From Bacteroidia bacterium (GTDB taxonomy: Bacteria; Bacteroidota; Bacteroidia; Cytophagales; Cyclobacteriaceae), in assembly GCA_030432655.1 (NCBI GenBank), contig JAUILA010000008.1, forward strand, positions 62,001 through 126,000: a DNA stretch of 64,000 bases. Direction: 5' to 3'. Both the position numbers and the translations under genes were made by a program. Every line of letters begins with the position of its first letter. Position 1 is the first letter of the stretch. Below the pieces are notes generated by a model that did no database searches, was not told where the DNA came from, and worked only from the letters and a program-made list of their open reading frames with translations. Shown here one piece after another: positions 36,519-45,353 of the stretch.

Positions 36519-37910
36519 CTATGATTGTTGTTCCCGGTCCGTTTCAAATCCACCTGCGAGGGCCCGGTACAGATTTATCCTGTATTCGATAAGTAACTGC
36601 CTCGCGTTAAGCAGGTCACGCTGTAACTGCTGAACCTGGGTCAGTTCCGTCAATACAGCCAGGTAATCACTCAACCCATTAAAGTATTCAATTCGAAGCT
36701 GCTCATAGGCCCGGTTTCCTATATCAACTTGCTCTTCGAGCGACCGTATAACTTCCCGCTGATTTTGTTCAAGGATCAGGGCATCTTCCACCTCCTGAAA
36801 GGCAACCAGTACACTCTGGCCATACTCATACATGAGCTGTTCCTTAAAGGCCCGTGTCCTGTCAACCTCCGCACTTAGCTGCCCGCCGTAAAATATGGGG
36901 GCGGTAAGACTTCCTGCCAGGGAATACGCCCACTGGGAAAAGAGGTTTTGAAAATTATTTGATCGCACCGCATAGGATGTATTAATGCTGATACGGGGAT
37001 ACTGACTCGATATGGCGGATGCCAGGTCACGGTCAGCGGCGTTGAGCAGACTGAATGATTGCTGAATATCAGGTCTTCTTGTGATCAGCTCTCCCGGCAG
37101 TCCGGTCTCCGGCAACCCGGGCAATTCAGGGAGCGTATCAGGCTGATAATTGATCCCCTCCTGGGGAGTCCTGCCCAGCAGCACCGAAAGCTGATTCTCC
37201 AGCACCCCGATCTGCGCCTCCAGCTGGTAACGCTGCTGTGTCGTCGCCTCAAGCAACTGACGCTGACGTAGAATATCTACACCGCGAATCTGGCCAATGC
37301 CAAAACGTGCCCTGATCAGACGCATAATATTTTCATTGGTATTTATCTGGTTATTGGTCAGGTTCAGCAGGTTCCAGGCAGCCTGAAGCTGATACCAGGT
37401 CAGCGCTATCTCGGCAGAGAGTGAAATGGCCGCAGTCTGATAATCGTACCTTGTGGCTTCCGCCCGGTATTTTTCGGCATTCACTGCAGAACGCAGCCTT
37501 CCCCAAAGGTCTACCTCATAGGATGCTGACAATCCCAGACGTACATTTTCACCCCCGACAAAATCAGGTTCCGGCCTGCTTAGTCCGCTTTGTGCAGAAG
37601 CTTCCACCCATGGGAACAAGCTGGAAGTTTCACGGTCAACCACCGCTCCGGCTACCTTTACCCGCTGCCAGGCGGCAAGCAGGTTAAAATTGGAATCAAT
37701 GGCATAATCTATCAGACGGTTAAGTTGCTCATCCCCAAATGCCTGCCACCATTCTTCTTCAAGTGGCACACCTCCGGTGCTACTGAATGTTTCCGGCGTG
37801 TCCAGCGGAAGATCGGTCGGACTGGTTTTCGGTGAGCACGCGGCTACAGACAATAATAAAATACAAGTGCAACAAGCACAAAATATATTTTTTAGTCTGG
37901 TTTGTAGCAT
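36519..37910 (-). CDS. TolC/NodT-family outer-membrane efflux lipoprotein
   Basis: A 463-residue OMF with a lipoprotein signal (CILLLSVAAC). Conserved features: EEWWQAFGDEQLNRLIDYA near the N-terminus, LSASYEVDLWGRLRSAV, ITRRPDIQQSFSLLNAADRD and QVQQLQRDLLNARQLL. Two repeated OEP halves fit the TolC trimeric tunnel. First gene of the efflux operon; its promoter is in the ~130-bp region shared with the divergent GH43 gene. Confidence 0.94.
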   Translation of the reverse strand: MLQTRLKNIFCACCTCILLLSVAACSPKTSPTDLPLDTPETFSSTGGVPLEEEWWQAFGDEQLNRLIDYAIDSNFNLLAAWQRVKVAGAVVDRETSSLFPWVEASAQSGLSRPEPDFVGGENVRLGLSASYEVDLWGRLRSAVNAEKYRAEATRYDYQTAAISLSAEIALTWYQLQAAWNLLNLTNNQINTNENIMRLIRARFGIGQIRGVDILRQRQLLEATTQQRYQLEAQIGVLENQLSVLLGRTPQEGINYQPDTLPELPGLPETGLPGELITRRPDIQQSFSLLNAADRDLASAISSQYPRISINTSYAVRSNNFQNLFSQWAYSLAGSLTAPIFYGGQLSAEVDRTRAFKEQLMYEYGQSVLVAFQEVEDALILEQNQREVIRSLEEQVDIGNRAYEQLRIEYFNGLSDYLAVLTELTQVQQLQRDLLNARQLLIEYRINLYRALAGGFETDREQQS

Positions 37911-38060
37911 ATTTCCCTCATTATAACAACGGTACGAGGGTAGGGTTGTTCAAAGACAAATTATTACACTACGTTTTTCGCTCTTCCTCTCAATTCATTT
38001 TACGACCGGTTTTCCAGTCATAGTGCCTTTCGATATATTGCGGTGAAATTCGAATTAAAC

Positions 38061-39101
38061 ATGATAATACGCTCCCGTAAATTACTGATCGCCATGATCA
38101 CGTTGTCCCTGTTTGTCTGTTCCTGTTCTTCCGGAACCGATGAAGCGAAGGAAAGCACCGCTTCAACAAATGCTCCTGACCTTACTGAAGAAGACCAGTT
38201 GTCCGGAAATCCTGTCATTGATGGGTGGTATGCAGATCCGGAAGCCATTATTTACGGGGATACGTACTGGATATACCCTACCTATTCGGACGAATTTGAC
38301 CGGCAGGTTTTTATGGATGCGTTTTCCTCCCCTGACCTTGTAAACTGGAAAAAACACGAGCGGATCCTCGATACCACGCGTATCACCTGGGCCGACAGTG
38401 CCATGTGGGCTCCTGGCGTAATCTCTAAAGACGACAAATACTACTTGTTCTTCGCGGCGAATGATGTTCACGAGGGAGAGGTAGGCGGAATCGGGGTTTC
38501 TGTGGCGGACACACCGGGCGGACCATTCACCGACCTCCTGGGAAAGCCGTTGATCAGCGAAATCGTCAATGGCGCCCAGCCCATCGATCAGTTTGTTTTC
38601 CGTGATGCAGACTCCACCTACTACATGTATTACGGAGGATGGGGCCACTGTAATGTGGTTCAACTCAATGATTCCTTTACCGGCCTGGTGCCGTTCGACG
38701 ACGGAAGCCTTTATCGCGAAATAACCCCGGAAAATTATGTGGAAGGCCCGTTTATGTTTATCCGGGATGGAAAGTATTATTTCATGTGGTCAGAGGGCGG
38801 CTGGACCGGCCCCGACTATCGGGTGGCTTATGCCATTGCAGATAATCCGTTCGGACCCTTTGAACGGGAAGGCATTATTCTTCAGCAGGACCCTGAAATC
38901 GCAACCGGGGCAGGTCATCATTCCGTCCTTCACATTCCGGGGACCGATGAGTATTACATGGTCTACCATCGCCGTCCGTTAACTGAAACGGACCGGAACC
39001 ACCGGGTGGTATGTATTGACAAAATGGAATTTGACGGGGAAGGAAAGATATTACCGGTGAAAATTACCAATGAAGGGGTACATGCGCGGCTGTTGAAATA
39101 G
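38061..39101 (+). CDS. GH43-family glycosidase lipoprotein
   Basis: A 346-residue five-bladed beta-propeller glycosidase, probably an arabinosidase or xylosidase. The nucleophile-side Asp is in GWYADPEA (D59), the pKa-modulating Asp region is WADSAMWAPGV, and the acid Glu is in ENYVEGPFMF. ATG 38061 is chosen because it gives a compact lipoprotein signal (LITMITLSLFVCSC-like, ending VCSC); an upstream GTG at 38043 is the alternative. No accessory SusC/D pair nearby. Confidence 0.9.
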   Translation: MIIRSRKLLIAMITLSLFVCSCSSGTDEAKESTASTNAPDLTEEDQLSGNPVIDGWYADPEAIIYGDTYWIYPTYSDEFDRQVFMDAFSSPDLVNWKKHERILDTTRITWADSAMWAPGVISKDDKYYLFFAANDVHEGEVGGIGVSVADTPGGPFTDLLGKPLISEIVNGAQPIDQFVFRDADSTYYMYYGGWGHCNVVQLNDSFTGLVPFDDGSLYREITPENYVEGPFMFIRDGKYYFMWSEGGWTGPDYRVAYAIADNPFGPFEREGIILQQDPEIATGAGHHSVLHIPGTDEYYMVYHRRPLTETDRNHRVVCIDKMEFDGEGKILPVKITNEGVHARLLK

Positions 39102-39143
39102 CCCGCGTTTTGGTTTGTTGAATTATTAACGGGTATAAAAAAT

Positions 39144-39237
39144 GGGGACAACCATTTTGAAGTACTCACTGCTATGCCGGATATAGCACCCGGGCTCACC
39201 TGTTTAGCAGATTGTAAATCTTTGTCCGGTTGTCCCC
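39144..39237. repeat. 94-bp element bounded by perfect 10-bp inverted repeats
   Basis: GGGGACAACC (39144-39153) is matched by GGTTGTCCCC (39228-39237). Inside is a second hairpin, TGCTAT (39170-39175) with ATAGCA (39183-39188). It fills most of the space between the convergent GH43 and sensor genes. No target-site duplication is apparent. It may be a terminator-like structure, a MITE relic or a small structured RNA. Confidence 0.5.
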
Positions 39238-39257
39238 TGCCAACTACGGAGTATTTT

Positions 39258-40874
39258 TTACTCCTTATTTATCACTACTGACTTATTTTCTTTTTCCAGT
39301 TCACTTATCCTCTTTAATAATTCCGATTCTTTTCTGGCCAGTTCTTCCTGCGTCGCCTGCAACTCCTCCATATTCTGACGCATTTCCTCTTCCTGCGCAC
39401 GCATCTCTTCTGCGGTCTGCTGTGCATTCTCCAGCAACTCCTGCATCTTCTCAGAATTCCGGCTGTTGACTACCGCAGATGCGACAATCTCACTGATCTT
39501 TTCGAGTAATTCCAGGTGTATTTTGGAGAATGGCTCGAAGGATGCCAGCTCCAGCACCCCTATCACCTGCTCGTTAAATTTTAGCGGAACCAGGATCAGG
39601 TTACCGGGTGTTGCCTCACCAAGTCCGGATGTGATATGGATATAATCTGCCGGAATTTCCTTGAGCAGCACTACAGATCCCTCCAGGTAGGCCTGCCCCA
39701 GCATTCCCGAATCAACGGGAATCCGTTTCTCATTGAATTTCTTTTTATCATATGCGTAGCAACTGGTGAGTTCGAGGTACTTGTCTTCCTCCTCTTCACT
39801 GATAAAGAACAATCCGCCCTGGTTGGCATCCATGTACTTGACAATCTTTGCCAGCAACTTATCACTCATTTCCCGCAGGTTATCCTGGTTGCGCCGGATA
39901 ATCTCGGAGAAAATGGAAATTCCCTCGCTCACCCACATCCGGTTTCCTTCATCCGTTTTAACCCGGACCATCTGATCGCGCATATTAATGAGTTCGCCTG
40001 CAAGAGTTCCCTCATTGAGCTTAATATTCGAAGAAGTCAATCCTTTCCATTGAACGTCGAGGTTACCACGGGAAACATCCTTGATAAAATCCGACGCGTG
40101 CCGCAGGTTCCGGATCATCCGCCCGATCACCTGTTCATTATTCTCCTGCTCATTTTCATTCCCTTCATTGTACACATAGTTCCGGTCGCTTTCCCTGATC
40201 CGGCCGAACAGGTTATTAATATCTTTTTCGTTCTGTATAAGCTTATAGACGACGAAAACGAGGGTCAGACAGCCTAAAAACGCAAGCAACAGCTGTGCAA
40301 CAAACGCATACAATGAAATATTTTTACTTTCCTGCAACTTCTCCTCATTAAGCGTATTGATATACTGCTTCATGTCATTCTGGACAGTGGAGTATTTAGA
40401 CCATAGGGTATATCCGGGGTCTGAAGCAAACAGTTCAACCGCCTTTTCGGGCATCCCCTGGTCGATGTAGGCAACACCCTGATCTGCCAGGTCAAAATAT
40501 TCACCTATCCAGTTGTCCACCATATGAAGGCTGTCAATATGAGCGTATCCTATTTCAGAAAGTACAACTTCAAGTGAATCTATATTCTCCCTGTGCTGAC
40601 GACGAGCAATTTCCAGAGGTTCTTTGAGGTTAGGTTTCGGGATCATGAAATATCCGCGCAAACCAAGGTCAATCAGGTTGACATTGGTGCCGATCTGATC
40701 GATCCGTGTTGAAGCATCACGATGTTCCACTACGAATTCGTTATACTCACGGGTAGTCCGCTTGTTGTATAACGCAACAACAAAATTATGGAGAATGAGT
40801 ATCGCAATAACCCCGATCCCAGCTTTAATGATATTGTCGCGATGAAACACACGTTTAAAAAATCGCTTGATCAT
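39258..40874 (-). CDS. Membrane GAF-domain sensor with CHASE3-like input and C-terminal coiled coil
   Basis: A 538-residue protein; the start at 40874 puts basic residues (MIKRFFKRVFHRDN) before the first membrane segment. An extracytoplasmic CHASE3-like helical domain (about 45-185) lies between two membrane segments (18-36 and 195-218), followed by a HAMP-like/linker region, a GAF domain (about 320-455; GGLFFISEEEE, IPVDSGMLGQAYLEG, LILVPLKFNEQVIGVLELAS) and a long coiled coil (ENAQQTAEEMRAQEEEMRQ). No kinase, GGDEF or methyl-accepting output is attached. Such truncated sensors are common in Bacteroidota and probably signal through a partner. Confidence 0.82.
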   Translation of the reverse strand: MIKRFFKRVFHRDNIIKAGIGVIAILILHNFVVALYNKRTTREYNEFVVEHRDASTRIDQIGTNVNLIDLGLRGYFMIPKPNLKEPLEIARRQHRENIDSLEVVLSEIGYAHIDSLHMVDNWIGEYFDLADQGVAYIDQGMPEKAVELFASDPGYTLWSKYSTVQNDMKQYINTLNEEKLQESKNISLYAFVAQLLLAFLGCLTLVFVVYKLIQNEKDINNLFGRIRESDRNYVYNEGNENEQENNEQVIGRMIRNLRHASDFIKDVSRGNLDVQWKGLTSSNIKLNEGTLAGELINMRDQMVRVKTDEGNRMWVSEGISIFSEIIRRNQDNLREMSDKLLAKIVKYMDANQGGLFFISEEEEDKYLELTSCYAYDKKKFNEKRIPVDSGMLGQAYLEGSVVLLKEIPADYIHITSGLGEATPGNLILVPLKFNEQVIGVLELASFEPFSKIHLELLEKISEIVASAVVNSRNSEKMQELLENAQQTAEEMRAQEEEMRQNMEELQATQEELARKESELLKRISELEKENKSVVINKE

Positions 40875-41099
40875 AGCTAAAAAAATGGTTTCCTGTTTAA
40901 TATGGACGAGTAAGAAAAGGAGAATAATCCAGAATTTCTTCCCACTTACCGGCAAAATCATTTAGATGTAAGATTATCAGTCATTTACATCATTTTCCTA
41001 TGATATTTTAACCTGATTCCGGTCTGATATTTACAAAAAATGGGTGATATCAGTGAATTTTGCACACCTTACTCTTCAGAACCTGACCGTCAGACGAAC

Positions 41100-41885
41100 T
41101 TATTCTGATCTGATAAACCGGAGGACTCTCCTGCTAAATTCCTCTGTGTTGCTATCATCAAAAGGAATGTGACCTTTTCCTTCGATCAGCCAGAGACGTG
41201 AATCCGATAACATGGAATCCAGCTCTTCTGCGGTTGTGGTACCGGCAATCACGTCATTCTCTCCGGCAATCACTAATGCAGGGATCCTGATTGCCTGAAG
41301 GTCATCCGGCGATAAATGAACCTGGTAGTCCGTATCAGAAGCAAACAGCTTGTCCAGTTGAGGGGGACCCTCCGGATGATCTGCCAACAGCTTGCGCTGA
41401 AAGTCCTCCGGGAATTCTTTCCAGCTGTATTGCCGCCCTCCGTCAGCTCCGTTAAATTCGTAAACCGCTCCAATCAATACCATCGACTGTAACAAGTCCG
41501 GGTTTGCCGAAGCGATCTCGAGTAAAAGAATGGCTCCGAAACTCATTCCCACAGCAGCTGTTGGCGCCAGATCTTTCGAACGAATAAAATCAGCTACATC
41601 AGCAGCAGCGCGCTGAATGGAAAAATCATCTTCGAGAATCCCCGACTTGCCATGACCGTGAAGATCCAGGACATATACCTTGTGATTTGCAGACAGTTCC
41701 TCCAGGAAAGGTTGCCAGAAGGACGATGTTTGTGTCCAGCCGTGGAGTAATAATAACGGTACACCCTCTCCATATTCTTCGTAGTAAAGTTCCGCATCAC
41801 CGGCTTTAATCATTCCGGTACGTGTTGGTGTTTGTGCCATGGCCAGGTTGGTTATAGTGAGCAATATTGGCAGGATGAATCTCAT
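41100..41885 (-). CDS. Exported alpha/beta hydrolase
   Basis: A 261-residue alpha/beta-fold hydrolase with a Sec signal (MRFILPILLTITNLAMAQ). Oxyanion HGWTQ (49-53), nucleophile elbow GMSFG (Ser115) and a C-terminal GKGHIPFDD supplying the His are present. The substrate cannot be read from sequence. It starts in a 4-bp overlap with the sulfatase gene, so the two are cotranscribed and may act on the same compound. Confidence 0.9.
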   Translation of the reverse strand: MRFILPILLTITNLAMAQTPTRTGMIKAGDAELYYEEYGEGVPLLLLHGWTQTSSFWQPFLEELSANHKVYVLDLHGHGKSGILEDDFSIQRAAADVADFIRSKDLAPTAAVGMSFGAILLLEIASANPDLLQSMVLIGAVYEFNGADGGRQYSWKEFPEDFQRKLLADHPEGPPQLDKLFASDTDYQVHLSPDDLQAIRIPALVIAGENDVIAGTTTAEELDSMLSDSRLWLIEGKGHIPFDDSNTEEFSRRVLRFIRSE

Positions 41886-43657
41886 TCTTCTGGTATTCTT
41901 CGAAAGGTAAGCAAACGGACGTCTATCACTGAAGACCCCGGTTTTGATAGGGCACGCAAGTGAAGTTTTCCCTGCCCTTTCTCAAATTTAATAATTCCCA
42001 GAGACAAAGGCTTGAAGTCTTTTACATATGAATTTTCCCGCATCACGCGGTCATGTCCCATGCCCCGCAACGGGGGATCAAATGATTCAGTTATAGTTTT
42101 GTTAATGAAGGAGTCCTTCAGACCGAGTTGAATGATCGCACCAGTATCCGATGGCTGACAGGTATAATAAAGCATCACTTCAAATTTACCGTCTTCCACA
42201 ACCTCTACATCCCAGGTAATTTCATCTTCCGTATTAATCCAGTTTGTAAAAAAGGAACAATTAGGCCAACGATTTGATCGTCTGATGGCTCCATGCGGCT
42301 GGCCATCCCTTGCCGGAAGATGGGTAAATTCTGTCCCGGGATGCCCCAGTGGATATGTTCGTTCATCTTCTTCAGGCAGTTCAGATAATATCTCATTCAT
42401 AAAAACATCCCGTTCTGCCAGCAACCTGGAGTGAATCTCAGGCATCGCGTTCTGCACATCATTACGCTGAGCACGGTCTGCGTCTATATCAAAAAGCTGA
42501 TTTGCCTGATCGAGTCGGTAATTTGCTTTTCTGACACTAAGCCTTCCATTCCAGAAGTTAAAAACGGTTCGGTCTGTTTGCTCCCCGCAACCCATCAAAT
42601 CAGGGACAAGGCTGATTCCATCCAGCGGATTTTTAGTGGCGGACGGAATTCCTGCGAGCCCGGTCAGCGTCGGCAGTAAGTCAATCGCCGCAGATAACCT
42701 GGTTAGTTTCCGGCCTCCTTCAATTCCCTGCGGCCAGCGAATCAGTAGCGGAGACCTGGTTCCACCTTCATCCGTAGAACCCTTCCTGCCTTTCATTCCA
42801 CCGTTCCAGCGAAAACTGTTAGGACCGTTATCATTAAAGTATACGATAATCGTATTTTCATCAATATCAAGCTCTTCCAGCTTTTCCATAATCCGGCCAA
42901 CATTCCAGTCTATGTTTTCACACATTGCCAGGACAGCACGGGTAAATTCCGGATTCTCTTCACCCCTGGAATCGGCCTTCATCTCCAGAGAGGTATTATC
43001 AAACTTGTCAAACCATTCATCGGGAACCTGCAATGGATCATGAGGTGTATTGTATGGCAGGTAAAGGAAAAACGGTTTGTCCCGGTTCTCTTCAATAAAA
43101 CCGATAGCGTGATTGGTCAGATCATCAGGCAGATATCCGTTGCCCTGCACTATTTCTCCATTATGCTCCAGCATAGGTGAAAAGTAATTACCCCAGTGAC
43201 CGGAACAAAATCCGTAAAAGTCTTCAAAACCTCTGCCGTTGGGATGATACGGAAATTGAGTACCGCTATGCCACTTCCCATAGGCGGCTGTTGAGTAACC
43301 AGCATTCTTAAACAGATCCGCTATGGTTGTTTCATCAATATCTATGCGTTCACCACCTTCCGACGTATCAAACACCCCGCTACGAACCGCATACCTGCCC
43401 GTTAAAAATTCCGCCCGTGTAGGTGAACAAACGGGCTGAACATAAAAATTCTCAAAATAAACTCCTTGCCGGGCAATGCGGTCAATATTCGGCGTATGAA
43501 GATTACGGTTACCGGTAAAACTAAAATCACCCCAGCCCTGGTCATCAGAAAGGATTACGATCACATTAGGATGCGCCCGAGGACTTCCGGTCGTCTCCGG
43601 CTTCCCACAGGAAGTCATAATAAACAATAATGGAAACAGGTAGATAAACCGGAACAT
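41882..43657 (-). CDS. Sulfatase (arylsulfatase-type lipoprotein)
   Basis: A 591-residue family S1 sulfatase, cleaving sulfate esters from organic or glycan substrates. The formylglycine site is C77-S-P-T-R, which needs maturation by an anaerobic or FGE-type activator. Metal ligands are in ILSDDQGWGDF and YFNDNGPNS. A lipoprotein signal (FIMTSC) places it in the envelope. The last ~150 residues after the sulfatase core form an extra domain of beta type (EITWDVEVVEDGKFEVMLYYTC) as seen in many Bacteroidota sulfatases. Its partner is the overlapping alpha/beta hydrolase. Confidence 0.93.
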   Translation of the reverse strand: MFRFIYLFPLLFIMTSCGKPETTGSPRAHPNVIVILSDDQGWGDFSFTGNRNLHTPNIDRIARQGVYFENFYVQPVCSPTRAEFLTGRYAVRSGVFDTSEGGERIDIDETTIADLFKNAGYSTAAYGKWHSGTQFPYHPNGRGFEDFYGFCSGHWGNYFSPMLEHNGEIVQGNGYLPDDLTNHAIGFIEENRDKPFFLYLPYNTPHDPLQVPDEWFDKFDNTSLEMKADSRGEENPEFTRAVLAMCENIDWNVGRIMEKLEELDIDENTIIVYFNDNGPNSFRWNGGMKGRKGSTDEGGTRSPLLIRWPQGIEGGRKLTRLSAAIDLLPTLTGLAGIPSATKNPLDGISLVPDLMGCGEQTDRTVFNFWNGRLSVRKANYRLDQANQLFDIDADRAQRNDVQNAMPEIHSRLLAERDVFMNEILSELPEEDERTYPLGHPGTEFTHLPARDGQPHGAIRRSNRWPNCSFFTNWINTEDEITWDVEVVEDGKFEVMLYYTCQPSDTGAIIQLGLKDSFINKTITESFDPPLRGMGHDRVMRENSYVKDFKPLSLGIIKFEKGQGKLHLRALSKPGSSVIDVRLLTFRRIPEE

Positions 43658-43702
43658 CAGGTGAAGATACTCAATGTTTTTCAGCTTATTCTTTCAAAGA
43701 AA

Positions 43703-43762
43703 TGTCATAATCGGTCAATCTGTCATTAAATGTTGGGATATTTTCCTCTTTAACTGTCATAA
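43703..43762 (+). promoter_or_regulatory. Three TGTCAT repeats upstream of hsp20
   Basis: TGTCATAA at 43703, TGTCATTA at 43721 and TGTCATAA at 43755 form spaced direct repeats (18 and 34 bp apart) about 100-150 bp before the Hsp20 start. A CAAATT/AATTTG dyad (43791-43814) lies closer to the gene. They may be binding sites for a heat-shock or stress regulator; no known operator is matched. Confidence 0.35.
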
Positions 43763-43857
43763 TGGCTTATTTTCAGGCCCCTTTTCGATCCAAATTGATT
43801 TGGGTCAAAATTTGTATACTGCCTTTCCAGAAATGAAAACAAAAAACATAATCCATT

Positions 43858-44280
43858 ATGACACTTATAAAATACAATCCGCTGAATGACTTCATCCCTG
43901 TAACCTTCGGGGATATGGTTGAAAAAATGCTGAATGAAACACCTGCGTCAGAGAAGGTATTCGCTCCTGCCGTTGATATCATCCGGCATGAAAAGGAAGT
44001 AGTCCTGCACGTGATGGCACCGGGTATGGCGAAGGAAGATTTCAATCTTGACCTGAATGAGGATCGCCTGGTGATCACCGGGGAAAGAGTATTTCCGGAA
44101 GATCTGAAGGAGAATTACAAAACCATCGAATCACGTTTCGGTAAATTCAAGCGTGTATTCAAGCTGAACAAAGAGATCAACGCAGAAAAAATTTCTGCCC
44201 GATATGAAAACGGCATTCTCATGATCACCCTCCCGCTGGTGGCCAGGAAGGATACCAAAAAAACAATTAAGATCAGCTAA
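43858..44280 (+). CDS. Small heat shock protein Hsp20
   Basis: A 140-residue ATP-independent chaperone with a complete alpha-crystallin domain (about residues 36-135). Visible are PAVDIIRHEKEVVLHVMAPGMAKEDF, the VITGER strand, the SRFGKFKRVFKL loop and the GILMITLPL (IxI/V-type) stretch. The short N-terminus (NPLNDFIPVTFGDMVEKM) is typical. Single gene with a terminator-like hairpin after the stop. Confidence 0.95.
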   Translation: MTLIKYNPLNDFIPVTFGDMVEKMLNETPASEKVFAPAVDIIRHEKEVVLHVMAPGMAKEDFNLDLNEDRLVITGERVFPEDLKENYKTIESRFGKFKRVFKLNKEINAEKISARYENGILMITLPLVARKDTKKTIKIS

Positions 44281-44302
44281 TCACTGTCTTTACAACAAAA
44301 GG

Positions 44303-44335
44303 AAAGGGCTGTCGCTGAATGCGGCAGCCTTTTTT
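44303..44335 (+). terminator. Intrinsic terminator after hsp20
   Basis: AAAGGGCTGTCGC pairs with GCGGCAGCCTTT around a five-base loop (one bulged G and one G-T pair), followed by a T-run (44331-44335). It lies ~23 bases after the stop of hsp20 and just before the convergent gene's stop, so it may serve both. Confidence 0.7.
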
Positions 44336-44338
44336 ATT

Positions 44339-45229
44339 TTAAAAGCGCACCAGGTGGTTTCGCAGCAGGAATTCGTCATAAGCATCACGATACCCTCGTA
44401 TATTCGGTGCCAGCTTAAGTGCCTTGTAATAGCACATCTGAGCATCCGCGAGCAGATTTTTAGACTCATAGAAGCCAGCAAGGATAAGTAACTCTGCCGG
44501 ATTAACTCCGGACGCCACATCCCGAACCTCTTCCTCAAGCTGGATCCTGTCCGTATCGGACAAGCGCTTAAGCGCATACGTATCAGAGCTTACTTCGCTG
44601 GCTCCTTCCACCTCAATATGAACCAGGAGAATTTTCGCATTTATCAATGACTCATGCGACATATCAAGGAAGGTTTCATTCTCCGTCACCTTTTTACGCA
44701 ACAATTCCTTGTCCTGTATATCCCGGATGACCATGTCGAAGTTACCGTTCTGCACGGACTCCCAGCGGAGAAAAACCTGATCGTTCAGAACTTTCACCGC
44801 AGACGGTATATAGATCCGGATCCGGTGAGTGGAAGGGACCTCCGACCGCACCTGGTAGGCAGATGCGACCAGCCTGTTCTTTTTAGTTTCCGGAGTCATG
44901 TGAAATGAGGTGAATTCAGCATACTGCATGGCATAAGGGTATGCATCGGCTGATTCTGCCATTTTCTCGAGATCAGAAATTTTATAGGTACCCGACTCTT
45001 TTAGTTCCAGAATACTACCTGACACATGAACGAGTGCCATATATCCGCGATTGCCGATGACCACATGCTCACCGGGATAGATGAGTAAACCTGCAACAGG
45101 ATCTTTAAGCTCCATCCCGTGATGCACTCTTACCTCCCCGGAATGCAGCAAAAGACGGAAAGATACCTCCTGTCCCTCGCTGACGGAAACCACTAAAAAT
45201 ATGAGTGCGACTGTTAGGAAATGTTTCAT
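44339..45229 (-). CDS. Hypothetical exported protein
   Basis: A 296-residue protein; ATG 45229 gives a normal signal peptide (LTVALIFLVVSVSEGQ), while an in-frame Met further upstream does not. The first half resembles a FecR-like or carbohydrate-like beta domain (LLLHSGEVRVHHGMELKDPVAGLLIYPGEHVVIGNRGYMAL), the second half has a helical TPR-like ending (LLILAGFYESKNLLADAQMCYYKALKLAPNIRGY). No catalytic motif recognised. It may bind a partner protein at the envelope. Confidence 0.7.
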   Translation of the reverse strand: MKHFLTVALIFLVVSVSEGQEVSFRLLLHSGEVRVHHGMELKDPVAGLLIYPGEHVVIGNRGYMALVHVSGSILELKESGTYKISDLEKMAESADAYPYAMQYAEFTSFHMTPETKKNRLVASAYQVRSEVPSTHRIRIYIPSAVKVLNDQVFLRWESVQNGNFDMVIRDIQDKELLRKKVTENETFLDMSHESLINAKILLVHIEVEGASEVSSDTYALKRLSDTDRIQLEEEVRDVASGVNPAELLILAGFYESKNLLADAQMCYYKALKLAPNIRGYRDAYDEFLLRNHLVRF

Positions 45230-45353
45230 GCCGGATAAAAAATGATACACTCCTTTATACACTGTCCTGAAATTAGGTAAACAGTCATCCAGCGAAAGTA
45301 GGGCCTGGGTCACTGAATATGGTCATTCTTTTTTAACTTAACCGCTGATAAAA

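Noticed and set aside
39144-39237. Integron attC-like site
   Set aside because: The paired ends do not match the RYYYAAC/GTTRRRY core sites and no integrase or cassette is near.
45230-45353. Possible cobalamin riboswitch ahead of meaB
   Set aside because: Only ~124 bases separate the divergent genes and no B12-box (GCCACTG-like) or extended stem structure is visible.
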